64,000 nt of DNA from Acinetobacter haemolyticus CIP 64.3 = MTCC 9819 (GTDB lineage: Bacteria > Pseudomonadota > Gammaproteobacteria > Pseudomonadales > Moraxellaceae): contig NZ_KB849807.1 in the NCBI RefSeq assembly GCF_000369065.1, positions 62,001 to 126,000 on the forward strand, read 5' to 3'. The stretch's first letter is position 1; each line of letters opens with the position of its first letter. Shown in pieces: positions 19,014-28,642 of the stretch. The notes under the pieces are model-generated. The model ran no database searches and was not told the DNA's origin. It worked only from the letters and a program-made list of their open reading frames with translations. A program made the position numbers and the translations under genes.

Positions 19014-21967
19014 GTAAACACCCACACTCCCTTAAAAGAATAAAAAAGCATAGAAAAAACAAAGCATTTCTTCTGAACTTGTTTAGTGAGAAATGTATAG
19101 AACTGACGCCTGAGAACTATTCGGAAATTTGTCGTCAAGTTGATAATCAGCTTTTAGAACACTGTAAGTCAAACATCCGTAGCTATCAGATGGCACGTAT
19201 AGAATTTGCTAAATATATCAAGCGCTTTAATCTTTCATCGAATCAGTACTATCCAGTGCCTGCCGCTCCCGTAAGGTACGAAAGGTCTCTGCCACTACAA
19301 AATATTGAAACCTTAAAACATGGTAAAAAAGTTACTCAATTTGCCCAAAATATGATTGCTTACTGGACAAAACGAAATGACTTCAGTCCCACCCAATCTC
19401 TTGGCTTTTGTTTGATCAGTTCAATATTATTTAATGGCATTTACAACCATGCCGAATTGCAATTTTTTTTAAAAATCATTTTAAAAACAAAGAAATTTCA
19501 AAGTTTTTTAAACCTAAATCATATGGTAACACTCGAAATCCCGAACCGGAATTTCGGTAATCAGCGTATAATTAACCCTGATTTTTCAGTCAGCTATACA
19601 AAAACGTTTGTGCTACACGACATTGTGAAATGCTGGATCTACAGACTTAAACATCAAAAGTTTGATTTATTTTCGGATATTGAAGATGCAGAACATCTGA
19701 TTAACGCTTGTATTATTGAATGCTTCCCTGAGGAAAAGATACGTTGTAAAGACCTGTTAAAATACGGTTTTTACTATACACAGTTCCTGAAAAACTGCGG
19801 ACTGGATCAAATGTCCATTTGTATCCTAAAAAATGAAATTTACAGTTCCAGCCCTCTCGAAAAACAATTAGCAGCCTATTTTATTCAGTCTGAACCCACG
19901 CCTACCCATACAGTTCAGAATATTTGTGAAAAACCTCAGAAAAAGCCTACGGTCACTATTACGTTAGATGAAGTCGATATTTTAGTAGAAATACGTCAAA
20001 CTATTCGTGCAAAAAACTATAGCGATCAACTCATAGAATTATATGCTAAAAAACAGTCTCCAGCCTTGGAACGTTTGCTGCTGTGGAGCATTCTACGCTC
20101 AAAATTAACGGAACCTCAACTGGACCTTCTCAATCATATTATTCAGCAGCAGCAACGATTTAAGCGCAAGCTTATACGTGCAGATTTTCAGCCGGTCAAG
20201 CAAAGTTCTCTGAAGACCATGTTTTCACAGTTTGCAGTCCATTGGCTGCAGGCAACGCAAGACAAAGACATTTCATCATTTTCAAATGCCGATTTTGAAG
20301 ATCTGTATGGAGAAATGCTTCTACTGAAAGCAGAGACAGCTCGAGCAACTCTACAAAAACGTCTACAGGAGTTTCATCACAAACAGACCTTATTTTTTAA
20401 CACACCCAGTGTTGATCTGGATAATTTAATCCAGGTAAAAATCTGCAGAACCGCATTGATCTCGCCCCATATTTTTTACCGCATGCTAGAGCAGCTCGAA
20501 AATACTCAAGATATTTCAATTCAGGATAAAAATATATTTAAACTGATTTTTATTCTGGGGTTCAGAGTCGGACTACGGATCAATGAAACATTGAATATCT
20601 TTGTACGTGATTTATTTATTAGTGAAGATGCTGTGATGCTCACCATTCGCAACAATCGCAATAAAAATCAAAAAAGCTACTCTGCTTACCGCAAGATTCC
20701 TCTGCATCATCTACTTAAAGCAGACGAATTACATGCATTGAAAACATATAGTCAGAATAGAAAACGTCTGCTAAAAGAACAAGGAAAATCAGTTGCACAG
20801 CCGCTGTTTTTAAAACAGTCCTTAGAAGAAACTCATGAAAATGAAGTCAATGCTCTATTGAAACAATTGATCCAGCCAGTTTTTGGAGAACACAATTTTA
20901 CTTACCATAGTCTGCGCCATTCTGCATTTAATCATCTTTACCTGGTTTTAAAAAACTCAACTCTTGCAGATGCATTTACTGACTATAGCCCACATGAGCA
21001 ATTACGTATCCGTTATGCCTTGCTACGAAACAGAAATACTCAGCAAACCTGGTATGCACTTTCTCATTTTGCCGGGCACCTAACCCCTGAAACGACCTGT
21101 TCAAACTATCTGCATTTAATGCATCTAGCAATTAGCTACCAGCTGAATCAAATGCACAGCCCGCTTCCTAAAGAAGCCTATTTTAATATTCTGAAACATG
21201 ATGATTCTATTAAATATCCTGTTCAGCAGCGGGCGATCAAACAGTTTTTATTTGAGCAACTCACTAAAGACCGTTACAGGCAACATGATCATCAATTTCA
21301 ACTAGGTCAACAGAAATCGCCTGATTCACTGATGCTAGGAGCTCATGACTCAGAGATGACTTTTGAATTATTGCATCACATTCTTGCAGTAGAAAAAGAA
21401 CAAGACCTTATGTTACCTGAAGCCATTCCTTTGCAAATCGCGCAAAAATTACGTGCTAGAGCCCAGCATTTGAAAACCTCCTGTGTAAACCAAAAAAAAT
21501 CATCGAGGTTATTTACCACAGATTTTTTAAGGAAAACTCCGAATGCATTGGTCACCATGTTGCCAACCAATCAGGAGGAAAAAAAGGTCATTCAACATGT
21601 TCAGGAGCGTTATGCAAATGTACAAAGTAAATACAAAAAACAGCTTCATACGATCTACTCAATTTATCTTGAAAAAGTTCAGCCCAATTCAGCCCAGTTA
21701 ATTTTTGAACTCAATGAAAAACGGCAACTGAAGAAACTTCTTTCTTTTATTCATAGCCTATTTCCCAAAAAATATCTTCATTTAGAACTCTCTCAGCAGA
21801 GCAAGACAGAGCTCAAAAGCACATTACAGGATTTAGCATTACGGACAGAAAATTTTAGCCTGAATGAGGAGGAAGAGCGAATCAAGTTCTCTTTCAAGTA
21901 TAAAGATGCAAAAGCACTTGGGGTATTCAAACTACTGATGTATCTCATGATAGTTTCTCATCTTTAA
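19010..21967 (+). CDS. Large tyrosine recombinase (integrase family)
   Basis: A 985-residue protein with a complete tyrosine-recombinase active site in its middle: Arg in GLRINETL (about R523), a Lys-rich beta-hairpin (RNNRNKNQKSYSAYRKIPL), HSLRH (about H633 and R636), GH (about H690) and the nucleophile in SNYLHL (about Y700). This enzyme class cuts and rejoins DNA at specific sites through a 3'-phosphotyrosine link. The ~500-residue N-terminus and ~280-residue C-terminus are far longer than in phage or XerC/D integrases. It overlaps the second module gene by ATGA. It is the best candidate for moving this island, being the recombinase nearest the tRNA-Gly attachment site. Confidence 0.88.
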   Translation: MSKHPHSLKRIKKHRKNKAFLLNLFSEKCIELTPENYSEICRQVDNQLLEHCKSNIRSYQMARIEFAKYIKRFNLSSNQYYPVPAAPVRYERSLPLQNIETLKHGKKVTQFAQNMIAYWTKRNDFSPTQSLGFCLISSILFNGIYNHAELQFFLKIILKTKKFQSFLNLNHMVTLEIPNRNFGNQRIINPDFSVSYTKTFVLHDIVKCWIYRLKHQKFDLFSDIEDAEHLINACIIECFPEEKIRCKDLLKYGFYYTQFLKNCGLDQMSICILKNEIYSSSPLEKQLAAYFIQSEPTPTHTVQNICEKPQKKPTVTITLDEVDILVEIRQTIRAKNYSDQLIELYAKKQSPALERLLLWSILRSKLTEPQLDLLNHIIQQQQRFKRKLIRADFQPVKQSSLKTMFSQFAVHWLQATQDKDISSFSNADFEDLYGEMLLLKAETARATLQKRLQEFHHKQTLFFNTPSVDLDNLIQVKICRTALISPHIFYRMLEQLENTQDISIQDKNIFKLIFILGFRVGLRINETLNIFVRDLFISEDAVMLTIRNNRNKNQKSYSAYRKIPLHHLLKADELHALKTYSQNRKRLLKEQGKSVAQPLFLKQSLEETHENEVNALLKQLIQPVFGEHNFTYHSLRHSAFNHLYLVLKNSTLADAFTDYSPHEQLRIRYALLRNRNTQQTWYALSHFAGHLTPETTCSNYLHLMHLAISYQLNQMHSPLPKEAYFNILKHDDSIKYPVQQRAIKQFLFEQLTKDRYRQHDHQFQLGQQKSPDSLMLGAHDSEMTFELLHHILAVEKEQDLMLPEAIPLQIAQKLRARAQHLKTSCVNQKKSSRLFTTDFLRKTPNALVTMLPTNQEEKKVIQHVQERYANVQSKYKKQLHTIYSIYLEKVQPNSAQLIFELNEKRQLKKLLSFIHSLFPKKYLHLELSQQSKTELKSTLQDLALRTENFSLNEEEERIKFSFKYKDAKALGVFKLLMYLMIVSHL

Positions 21968-22572
21968 TGCAAATTATTGGATAAGTTTGCCACGCATTCT
22001 TATTCGTGGTTTACCAGTCATTCCTGTAATGATTTAATATAGACTTCCAAGCGTGAGTGATTAAATTAATCATTTTAAAGAGCAATAACTGTTTGTCCCA
22101 CTAGCCAAAAATGTCTGTCCAAGTTAGCACAAAATTTAATGATCATTTAAACAAGAATTTGCAGTATTGATTTACAATTTGAAGTGAATAAAAAAAGTAT
22201 AAATTGCCGCAGTGGGATGAAATTGAAGCAATATTTTCAGAATATGATGAATAAATTGTGAATCGGTACTAAATTAAGGTATCAGGCAAGGCAAAGCGCT
22301 GCCCATCGACCTCATTGCTCCAAACCACTTGTACCAGATATTCCAGATTAACCTGATAGCAAATACCGGTTCCTCGCGACAACAGGCGAAACTGATTGAG
22401 CTTAAAGCAGGTTGTTAGGCTCTATTAGATTGTAAATGTCTAATTAGACTTCTTTAATCTAATAAGATCTAATCAGGCCAATTAAGCACCCTCCTTACCG
22501 ATCAAATGGCTTATTTTATAAATCCATTATTTTGTGTTTTAATAGATATATATAGATATAAGACCCAATATT
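21968..22572. other. Intergenic region between recombinase module and hipBA
   Basis: 605 bases without a complete gene. They contain an unidentified gene remnant on the minus strand (22269-22421) and a set of related TCTAAT/ATTAGA words around 22420-22480. A repeated GATATATATAGATATA-type stretch lies just upstream of hipB and could hold its promoter or operator. No clear terminator was found after the recombinase gene. Confidence 0.5.
22269..22421 (-). pseudogene. Unidentified gene remnant
   Basis: An open minus-strand frame of 50 codons without a start, ending in TAG. It reads like real protein (KLNQFRLLSRGTGICYQVNL, continuing into VQVVWSNEVDGQRFALPDT) and is more GC-rich than its flanks. 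I cannot name the family. It is probably the C-terminal end of a gene destroyed by island rearrangement. Confidence 0.35.
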
Positions 22573-22875
22573 ATGGATTTAAAATTCAAAAAACCTGAAG
22601 AGGTTGTTACTTTATTATGTGAAAGGCTTCGCAAAGAACGACTTTATCTAGAAATGACTCAGGCAGACGTCGCTACACGTGCTGGTATTAGTGTGAATAC
22701 AGTATCTAATCTGGAAGCTGGTCGAAATGTTTCATTTGAAAATTTAGTACGCGTTGCCATGGTATTGGGCCGATTAAAAGAATTAGAGGAACTCTTCAAA
22801 CCTCATTTAAACAGTGTAAATGACATTCTCCGCTATGAGAGCAATACGGCTCGCCAACGTATCAAAAGGAAATAA
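22573..22875 (+). CDS. hipB: HipB-like antitoxin, XRE-family regulator
   Basis: A 100-residue protein with a Cro/C1-type helix-turn-helix (MTQADVATRAGISVNTVSNLEAG) over residues ~28-55. It is encoded 4 bases before a HipA-type kinase gene, the standard order of hipBA toxin-antitoxin operons. HipB proteins bind and neutralise HipA and repress the operon through upstream operators. The basic C-terminus (TARQRIKRK) could contact the toxin or DNA. The symbol is assigned by context and family, not by close identity to E. coli HipB. Confidence 0.85.
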   Translation: MDLKFKKPEEVVTLLCERLRKERLYLEMTQADVATRAGISVNTVSNLEAGRNVSFENLVRVAMVLGRLKELEELFKPHLNSVNDILRYESNTARQRIKRK

Positions 22876-22879
22876 GTGC

Positions 22880-24139
22880 ATGCTCAAAAAACTTAATGTT
22901 TACTACAATGGATGGGGTGAATATTGGCTTTGGGGTACACTGGTCTCCTCAACCGCAATCACAGGTCGGCCATTAATCGCCTTTGAATACAGTGCAGAAG
23001 CGATCAGTAAAGGTTTAGAACTTTCCTCTTACCTACTTCCATTAAAAGGTGACTCATTAAGAACGAACTTTCCTACACATCAAATGGGATTGCCAGGTCC
23101 TATATATGATGCCCTACCCGATGGTTGGGGCATGCTTCTTATGGATCGCTTATTTAAAAAAAATGGACTCAATCCAGCACGGATTGGGCCATTAGAACGA
23201 CTCACGTATATTAATACACATGCAATGGGGGCATTATCCTTTGAACCTTCAGCACCTGAGTTAGCATTAACTGAAAATATTCCACTGATTAAACTCGCTC
23301 AAGAAGTTCAGGAAGTTCTCAAAGGAGAAGGTGCAGAATTTTTACAGCATTTATTAATTATGGGTGGATCTCCACAAGGTGCAAGGCCAAAAGCGCTCGT
23401 CTACCGTGATCCTGTCACCAACGAATTCTCAACAGTTAGCTCACATCAACATGAAGCATGGCTGATCAAATTTCCCGCTCAGCAAGAGCATCCTGAAGTT
23501 TGTGCAATTGAAGCTGTCTATGCAGAATGTTTGCGTCATTGTCATATTGACACCCCTGATACTCAATATTTTACTCTTCCGAATGGATTAACCGCATTTG
23601 CATCAAAAAGATTTGACCGCCATGAAGGTATGCGTATCCCTATGCAAAGTTTAGCTGCCTTCACCGGAGCTGATTTTAAATCACCAGGGAGTTTAGACTA
23701 CAGTAACTTTCTTCGCGCTGCACACTTTTGCACCAATGATGTTCGCGAAAAAGCAATTGCATTCAAGCGAGCTGTTTTCAATGTAGTCTTCAATAATCGA
23801 GATGATCATTGCAAAAACTTTTCATTTCTGATGTCCCAAAATGGGCAATGGAAACTCTCCCCTGCCTATGATGTTACTTTCTGTGAAGGGCCAGGTGGAT
23901 ATCATCAAATGGATATCATGGGTGAGGCACTGGATATTCCTCGACAAGCTCTTGTAAAACTTGGTACTCAGGAAGCGGAACTTTCTGCCCAAGAAGTCGA
24001 TGAAATTATTAGTTCGATTTGTAAGGTTGCAATCCGATTCAGCAATATCGCTCATGATCTATTACCTGGACAAATTCAAGCAGAAACTATCCAAATGATC
24101 CAAAATAGGATTGAGCATAATATTCATTTATTGAATTGA
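22880..24139 (+). CDS. hipA: HipA-like serine/threonine kinase toxin
   Basis: A 419-residue HipA-family kinase. Visible motifs are a glycine-rich ATP loop region (MGGSPQGARPK), a WLIKFP strand, the catalytic NNRDDHCKNFSFLM block and the metal-binding D in SPAYDVTF, so the active site looks intact. E. coli HipA phosphorylates glutamyl-tRNA synthetase and causes growth arrest; the target here is unknown. I start at ATG 22880, preceded by AAAAGGAAATAA, rather than at the upstream in-frame codon 22820 inside hipB. The pair is cargo of the island and would penalise its loss. Confidence 0.9.
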   Translation: MLKKLNVYYNGWGEYWLWGTLVSSTAITGRPLIAFEYSAEAISKGLELSSYLLPLKGDSLRTNFPTHQMGLPGPIYDALPDGWGMLLMDRLFKKNGLNPARIGPLERLTYINTHAMGALSFEPSAPELALTENIPLIKLAQEVQEVLKGEGAEFLQHLLIMGGSPQGARPKALVYRDPVTNEFSTVSSHQHEAWLIKFPAQQEHPEVCAIEAVYAECLRHCHIDTPDTQYFTLPNGLTAFASKRFDRHEGMRIPMQSLAAFTGADFKSPGSLDYSNFLRAAHFCTNDVREKAIAFKRAVFNVVFNNRDDHCKNFSFLMSQNGQWKLSPAYDVTFCEGPGGYHQMDIMGEALDIPRQALVKLGTQEAELSAQEVDEIISSICKVAIRFSNIAHDLLPGQIQAETIQMIQNRIEHNIHLLN

Positions 24140-24379
24140 ATATAAAACATTTTCATGAGGATTAAGAATCATTATATTAAATCATATAATATTGTTATTT
24201 CTCATGAAAATCAGTATCAAAAAATAGGTGACTTTTACAAACTAAAATGTCTAAAATAAAGTGACCAAAATACCCTTAAATGATCTAAATTACTAAAAAT
24301 TTTACTCCACCAAAAAACACATACTATCAATTAAATCATATACTTATAATTAGCGTCATTTAATGGAATAAATCTCGGT

Positions 24380-24471
<92 letters not shown>

Positions 24472-24734
24472 TGTTTAAATTGAATTCTCACTGAGTCTTC
24501 GTTCCATTTTAAAACTTATCAATTTTTCATGTTCATATGTTTCTTCCAATATCACAAACTCTTTGCTTTCATAAAATTTCCTAGCGGTGAGCGTTGATTC
24601 AAGCTTAATTTTATCAATCTGATAAGAGCTAGAAAGAGAAATGATGAAATCAACCATTGCACTTCCTATACCATCGCCTTGATAATCAGGTAAAACATAA
24701 TTTAGAAGGATGACTCCACCTTTAGACATCAAAA

Positions 24735-25773
24735 GGCTTTGTTGCACAAACCTATCTGTAAAAGCTTTTTCAGCGATATAATTTTCAAATGAAGAAGCCT
24801 ACACACAAAATCTACCGCACAACCAATTGGCCCGCATATAACCGAGCACTCATGAGTCGCGGAAATATTGCCATTTGGTTTGATCCTGCTACGCAATGGT
24901 ATGCTCCATCAAAAGGCAAACAAGGGCGAAATCAAACCTACTCCGACGCAGCTATCCAATGCTGCTTAATGATTAAATCCTTATTCCGTCTATCTTTACG
25001 TATGGTCACTGGCTTTGTGCAAAGTCTGATTAAACTTTGTGGATTAAATTGGACCGCACCAGATTACAGTACGCTTTGTAGAAGACAAAAGCATATTGAT
25101 ATTGCAATCAGCTACCAAAAAAGTAGCGATGGGCTGCATCTACTCATAGACTCTACAGGCATGAAGTTTCTAGGTGAGGGCGAATGGAAACGCAAGAAAC
25201 ATGGACCTGAATATCGTCGCCAATGGCGTAAACTACATATTGGTATAGATGCTGAAACCCTTCAAATACGCGCTATTCAACTCACTACAAATAATGTCAG
25301 TGATTCACAAGTGCTTGGTGATTTACTCGATCAGATTCCACAAGATGAGCAGATTGACTCTGTTTATACCGATGGAGCTTATGACACCAAGCAATGCCGT
25401 CAGGTCATTGCAGATCGGCAAGCGCATGCGGTGATTCCACCTAGAAAAAATGCGAAACCATGGAAAGATACAAAGATCAGCTCGCTAGAACGAAATGAAT
25501 TACTTCGAACAGTTAAACGTTTAGGCAGGAGACTATGGAAAAAATGGTCAGGCTATCATCGACGAAGTTTGGTGGAAACCAAGATGCATTGCATTAAATT
25601 ATTAGGCGATAAATTAATGGCAAGAAGCTTTCCTAGTCAGGTGAATGAAATTCATGCACGTGTAGCAGTCCTCAACAGGTTTACGGAATTAGGTCGACCA
25701 CTTACCCAAGTTACGCCTTAAATTTGGCTCAATTAGGGGCGCTTTGCATTTCAAATCTTTGTGCAACAAAACC
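24735..25773 (+). mobile_element. IS5-family (IS903-type) insertion sequence, complete
   Basis: The element is 1039 bp long. The ends are GGCTTTGTTGCACAAA on the left and the reverse complement of GGTTTTGTTGCACAAA on the right (15 of 16 identical). It is flanked by 9-bp target duplications ACATCAAAA at 24726-24734 and 25774-25782. A 9-bp duplication and GGCTTTGTTG ends fit the IS903 group. It contains one transposase gene, which looks intact, so it may still be mobile. Confidence 0.92.
24789..25721 (+). CDS. IS5-family transposase
   Basis: A 310-residue DDE transposase occupying nearly the whole element. The catalytic triad is visible as D in LLIDSTGMK, D in VYTDGAYD and E in RRSLVETKMH, with the Y-(2)-R-(3)-E-(6)-K type signature around the last Glu. 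It catalyses cut-and-paste movement of the element by acting on the terminal inverted repeats. Length is normal and no frameshift is present. Confidence 0.93.
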   Translation: MKKPTHKIYRTTNWPAYNRALMSRGNIAIWFDPATQWYAPSKGKQGRNQTYSDAAIQCCLMIKSLFRLSLRMVTGFVQSLIKLCGLNWTAPDYSTLCRRQKHIDIAISYQKSSDGLHLLIDSTGMKFLGEGEWKRKKHGPEYRRQWRKLHIGIDAETLQIRAIQLTTNNVSDSQVLGDLLDQIPQDEQIDSVYTDGAYDTKQCRQVIADRQAHAVIPPRKNAKPWKDTKISSLERNELLRTVKRLGRRLWKKWSGYHRRSLVETKMHCIKLLGDKLMARSFPSQVNEIHARVAVLNRFTELGRPLTQVTP

Positions 25774-26043
25774 ACATCAAAATAAAACCTACAATCTTAT
25801 TGTCCTTTTTGTACATATACGAATAAGAGTTGTTTATCCAATTAATTATATTTTCTTCAGTTTTATTCGATAACCATTCATCAATAACATTTTGATTATT
25901 ATCATGATCTAAAGAGCAAGATTCTATACTTTGCTTGATAACATTTAAAATTTCTTTTGAATCTTGCTGTTGAGCAATCTCGATCATATTTGAAACTCAA
26001 ACAATTCTTAGTACTAAAGTTTAATTGAATAAATCATACTTGT

Positions 26044-26118
26044 AATCATGAGTTCAAATTACGTTTACGACGTCAAATTTAAAAGGCCCTAGTCGAAAGA
26101 TTAGGGCTTTTTTCTTAT
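26044..26118 (+). repeat. Decayed second copy of tRNA-Gly end plus terminator
   Basis: The last 45 bases (26074-26118) are identical to 24427-24471, including the terminator. The 32 bases before them align with the tRNA T-arm and acceptor region at about 20 of 32 positions (GAGTTC, CGTTT and TC-A kept), so the tRNA-like part has decayed while the terminator is intact. This is probably an older att site and the true edge of the conserved chromosome, next to the MFS gene. Confidence 0.75.
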
Positions 26119-26133
26119 CTCTAGATTTCACAA

Positions 26134-27486
26134 CTAGGATTGATCAGTAATCTTCGTTTTTAAATCTAATTCATTTGATTGCTGATAAGTTTGCGTAATT
26201 CGGTCACGTGGCATAAAGGTTGTTGCGACTATCGCAATCATTGCCATCGAACCAATATAAATCATAATCAAATATGGATTGCCACCACCGACACTCAATA
26301 ACTTGGTTGCAATCAACGGTGCAATACCACCACCCAATACACCTGCCAACTGCACTGAGATAGATATCCCACTATAACGAATTTCAGCTGGGAACTGACG
26401 CGCGAATAATTGTGCTTGCGGCGCATACATAATCGGGAACACCACACCAATCGCCAATACAATCGCAGTCCACACTAGTACAGGATCTTTGGTATTGAGC
26501 ATACTAAAGAATGGATAACTAAATACTGCCAGCACACATAAGCCAAACATAAACATATTGCGCTGACCGACCTTATCAGACAAATGTCCACATAAAGGTG
26601 TCATAAACAGAATCACGGCTGCACCACAAATGGTAGCAAACAAAATATCTTGTCGCGGAATACCCAATTGGGTCGTGGTATAAGCCAAGGTAAATGTTGA
26701 TGCAATATAAAACCATGCGTTTTCAGCAGCACGCGCCACAATAATTGTAATCAACTGTTTTGGATGTTGTTTAAAGACTTTTAAAGCAGGAACTTTAATG
26801 TTTTCAGCGTGTTGCTTAACCTTCTCAAAGTCAGGAGATTCAGGCACTTTGACACGGATATACCATCCTACACCCAGTAAAACGATACTTGCGAGGAATG
26901 GAATACGCCAGCCCCAACTAAACAATGCTTGTTCGGGCAGTAAGGACACCAAGCCAAGCGCTATTGAGGCCAACATTAAACCACCACCGGTACTGGCTTG
27001 AGGCAAACTACCCCAAAATCCTTTTTTGCCCTCAGGTGCATGTTCAACTGCCATGAGCACAGCACCGCCCCACTCTCCACCCATTGCCATACCCTGAATA
27101 AAGCGCAAGATCACTAAACAAATTGCAGCCCAATAGCCGATTGTTTCATAAGTGGGTAACAATCCAATCAATACAGTGGGAATACCCATCAACATTAGAG
27201 TCAGTAACAACATGGACTTACGCCCGATCTTGTCACCAAAGTGACCAAATACTAGACCACCTAAAGGTCGTCCGATGAAACCCACTGCATAGGTACCAAA
27301 TGCTGCGAGTACACCTGTCAGTGGGTCAAGATTAGGAAAAAACAATTTGTTGAAAATCAGTGCCGCTGCCGCACCATAAATAAAAAAGTCATACCACTCG
27401 ATGGTGGTACCAACCATGCTAGAAATCCCTGCCAATCGATGTGACGACTTTTTAGGGGACGAACCGTTTCCATCTGTTGCTTGCAT
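26134..27486 (-). CDS. MFS transporter, metabolite:H+ symporter type
   Basis: A 450-residue, 12-helix major facilitator of the metabolite/H+ symporter (MHS) subgroup. It shows GTTIEWYDFFIYGAAAALIF in helix 1 and the RFIQGMAMGGEWGGA and GHFGDKIGRK loop signatures. Members carry organic acids such as alpha-ketoglutarate, proline or shikimate. It is the last gene of the valine-catabolic operon, so import of isobutyrate, a branched-chain keto acid or a related acid is a reasonable inference. The ATG at 27486 is preceded by AAGGATAATTGTG; the GTG one codon upstream is less likely. Confidence 0.85.
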   Translation of the reverse strand: MQATDGNGSSPKKSSHRLAGISSMVGTTIEWYDFFIYGAAAALIFNKLFFPNLDPLTGVLAAFGTYAVGFIGRPLGGLVFGHFGDKIGRKSMLLLTLMLMGIPTVLIGLLPTYETIGYWAAICLVILRFIQGMAMGGEWGGAVLMAVEHAPEGKKGFWGSLPQASTGGGLMLASIALGLVSLLPEQALFSWGWRIPFLASIVLLGVGWYIRVKVPESPDFEKVKQHAENIKVPALKVFKQHPKQLITIIVARAAENAWFYIASTFTLAYTTTQLGIPRQDILFATICGAAVILFMTPLCGHLSDKVGQRNMFMFGLCVLAVFSYPFFSMLNTKDPVLVWTAIVLAIGVVFPIMYAPQAQLFARQFPAEIRYSGISISVQLAGVLGGGIAPLIATKLLSVGGGNPYLIMIYIGSMAMIAIVATTFMPRDRITQTYQQSNELDLKTKITDQS

Positions 27487-27604
27487 CACAATTATCCTTA
27501 TTTAGATCTTTTTGTTTTAACTTTGACGCTTATGGACAACCCTGACCATAAGCGTTTTAACGCTCTATATTTCAGTGAGCTTTTGTTATTTTTATCAGGT
27601 GAAT

Positions 27605-28630
27605 TTAGCTCAGCTTTTCTAATATTTGCTCCAGTTCTGGATTGGCTTGTTTCCATTGTGGTTGTTTGTCTTTATCGACAATCAGTGCACGCACGCCTTC
27701 AATAAAGTCTCCATGCTCAAACCAAATATCCTGTAAATCACGTTCAAGTTGCATGCATTGTTGCAAAGAAAGTCCGCGTCCAAGATGTTGTAGTTTCAAG
27801 CTGGTTTGTTTTGCTACGAATGAGCGTTGTTGCAGTAGATGCAATAATTTGCTGGCCCATGCGTTTAACTGCTCATCTTGTTCATTTGCAAGACTTTGCT
27901 CAATCTCATCCAAATGTTGAAAACCAAAATGTTTACGAATCGCTTCAGCATGCTGTTTCAATTCACTCTCAGCAGGGCGAGTGATAAATTGAGCAATAAT
28001 GTGTTCAATCTCTTCTTTGCTTAAACTGGACGTCTCAACCAAAGCTTCTTGCAAGGCTTGAAGTTTTTCGCTCGGCACATGGTAGTCAATCAAGTCCAAA
28101 TAAAGGGCATCACTGCTACTGATTTGCTCACCTGTAATCGCCATATACACGCCTATGTCATCCAAGCGCGATAGGAAATGAGTAGCACCGACATCTGGGA
28201 AAAAACCAATCGCTGTTTCAGGCATGGCAAAGCTTGATTTTTCACTACTCACAATGATGTGGCAGGCTTGCGCTAAGCCAAAACCACCACCAAGCACATA
28301 ACCATCGAGCAGAACGATGACAGGTTTTTGGTACTCACGTATGGTGGTGAGCATCTTATATTCGGCACTAAAATACCCCTGATGATCGGTCGTGCCCAAT
28401 TTATAGCTGTCATACAGATAGCGAATATCGCCTCCTGCACAAAAGGCTTTCGGGCTATTCGATTTGAACAAAACGGCTTGGATAGCAGCATCATTTCGCC
28501 AAAGTTCAAGTTGAGTTTGAATCCCCTCAATCATCTCTAGCGATAAGGCATTCAGATGTGTCACTCGATCTAAACTGATCATGCCTAGACCACCTTGTTG
28601 CTCAATCATTAAGTGATTTTCTTTGTTCAT
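27605..28630 (-). CDS. 3-hydroxyisobutyryl-CoA hydrolase
   Basis: A 341-residue crotonase-fold enzyme of the HIBCH type. It hydrolyses 3-hydroxyisobutyryl-CoA to 3-hydroxyisobutyrate, the valine-pathway step that frees the CoA before MmsB. Signatures are FCAGGDIR (oxyanion hole), GGGFGLAQACHIIV, MPETAIGFFPDVGATHFLSRL and the C-terminal DFIEGVRALIVDKD...P.W block. These separate the family from plain enoyl-CoA hydratases, as does the greater length. It lies 12 bases after the enoyl-CoA hydratase gene. Confidence 0.9.
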   Translation of the reverse strand: MNKENHLMIEQQGGLGMISLDRVTHLNALSLEMIEGIQTQLELWRNDAAIQAVLFKSNSPKAFCAGGDIRYLYDSYKLGTTDHQGYFSAEYKMLTTIREYQKPVIVLLDGYVLGGGFGLAQACHIIVSSEKSSFAMPETAIGFFPDVGATHFLSRLDDIGVYMAITGEQISSSDALYLDLIDYHVPSEKLQALQEALVETSSLSKEEIEHIIAQFITRPAESELKQHAEAIRKHFGFQHLDEIEQSLANEQDEQLNAWASKLLHLLQQRSFVAKQTSLKLQHLGRGLSLQQCMQLERDLQDIWFEHGDFIEGVRALIVDKDKQPQWKQANPELEQILEKLS

Positions 28631-28642
28631 TTTGTTGATCTC

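Larger units (their letters stand above)
24475..25987 (-). pseudogene. GNAT acetyltransferase gene split by an insertion sequence
   Basis: The N-terminal part (25987 down to 25774) and the C-terminal part (24725 down to 24475) sum to exactly 155 codons when the IS and one copy of the 9-bp target duplication are removed. The restored 154-residue protein reads through the junction as K-I-V-G-F-I-L-M-S-K-G-G-V-I-L-L and has the GNAT acetyl-CoA loop (PDYQGDGIGSAMVDF), similar to Q-x-x-G-x-G/A. GNAT enzymes acetylate amines on small molecules or proteins; the substrate is unknown. As it stands the gene is disrupted. Confidence 0.88.
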
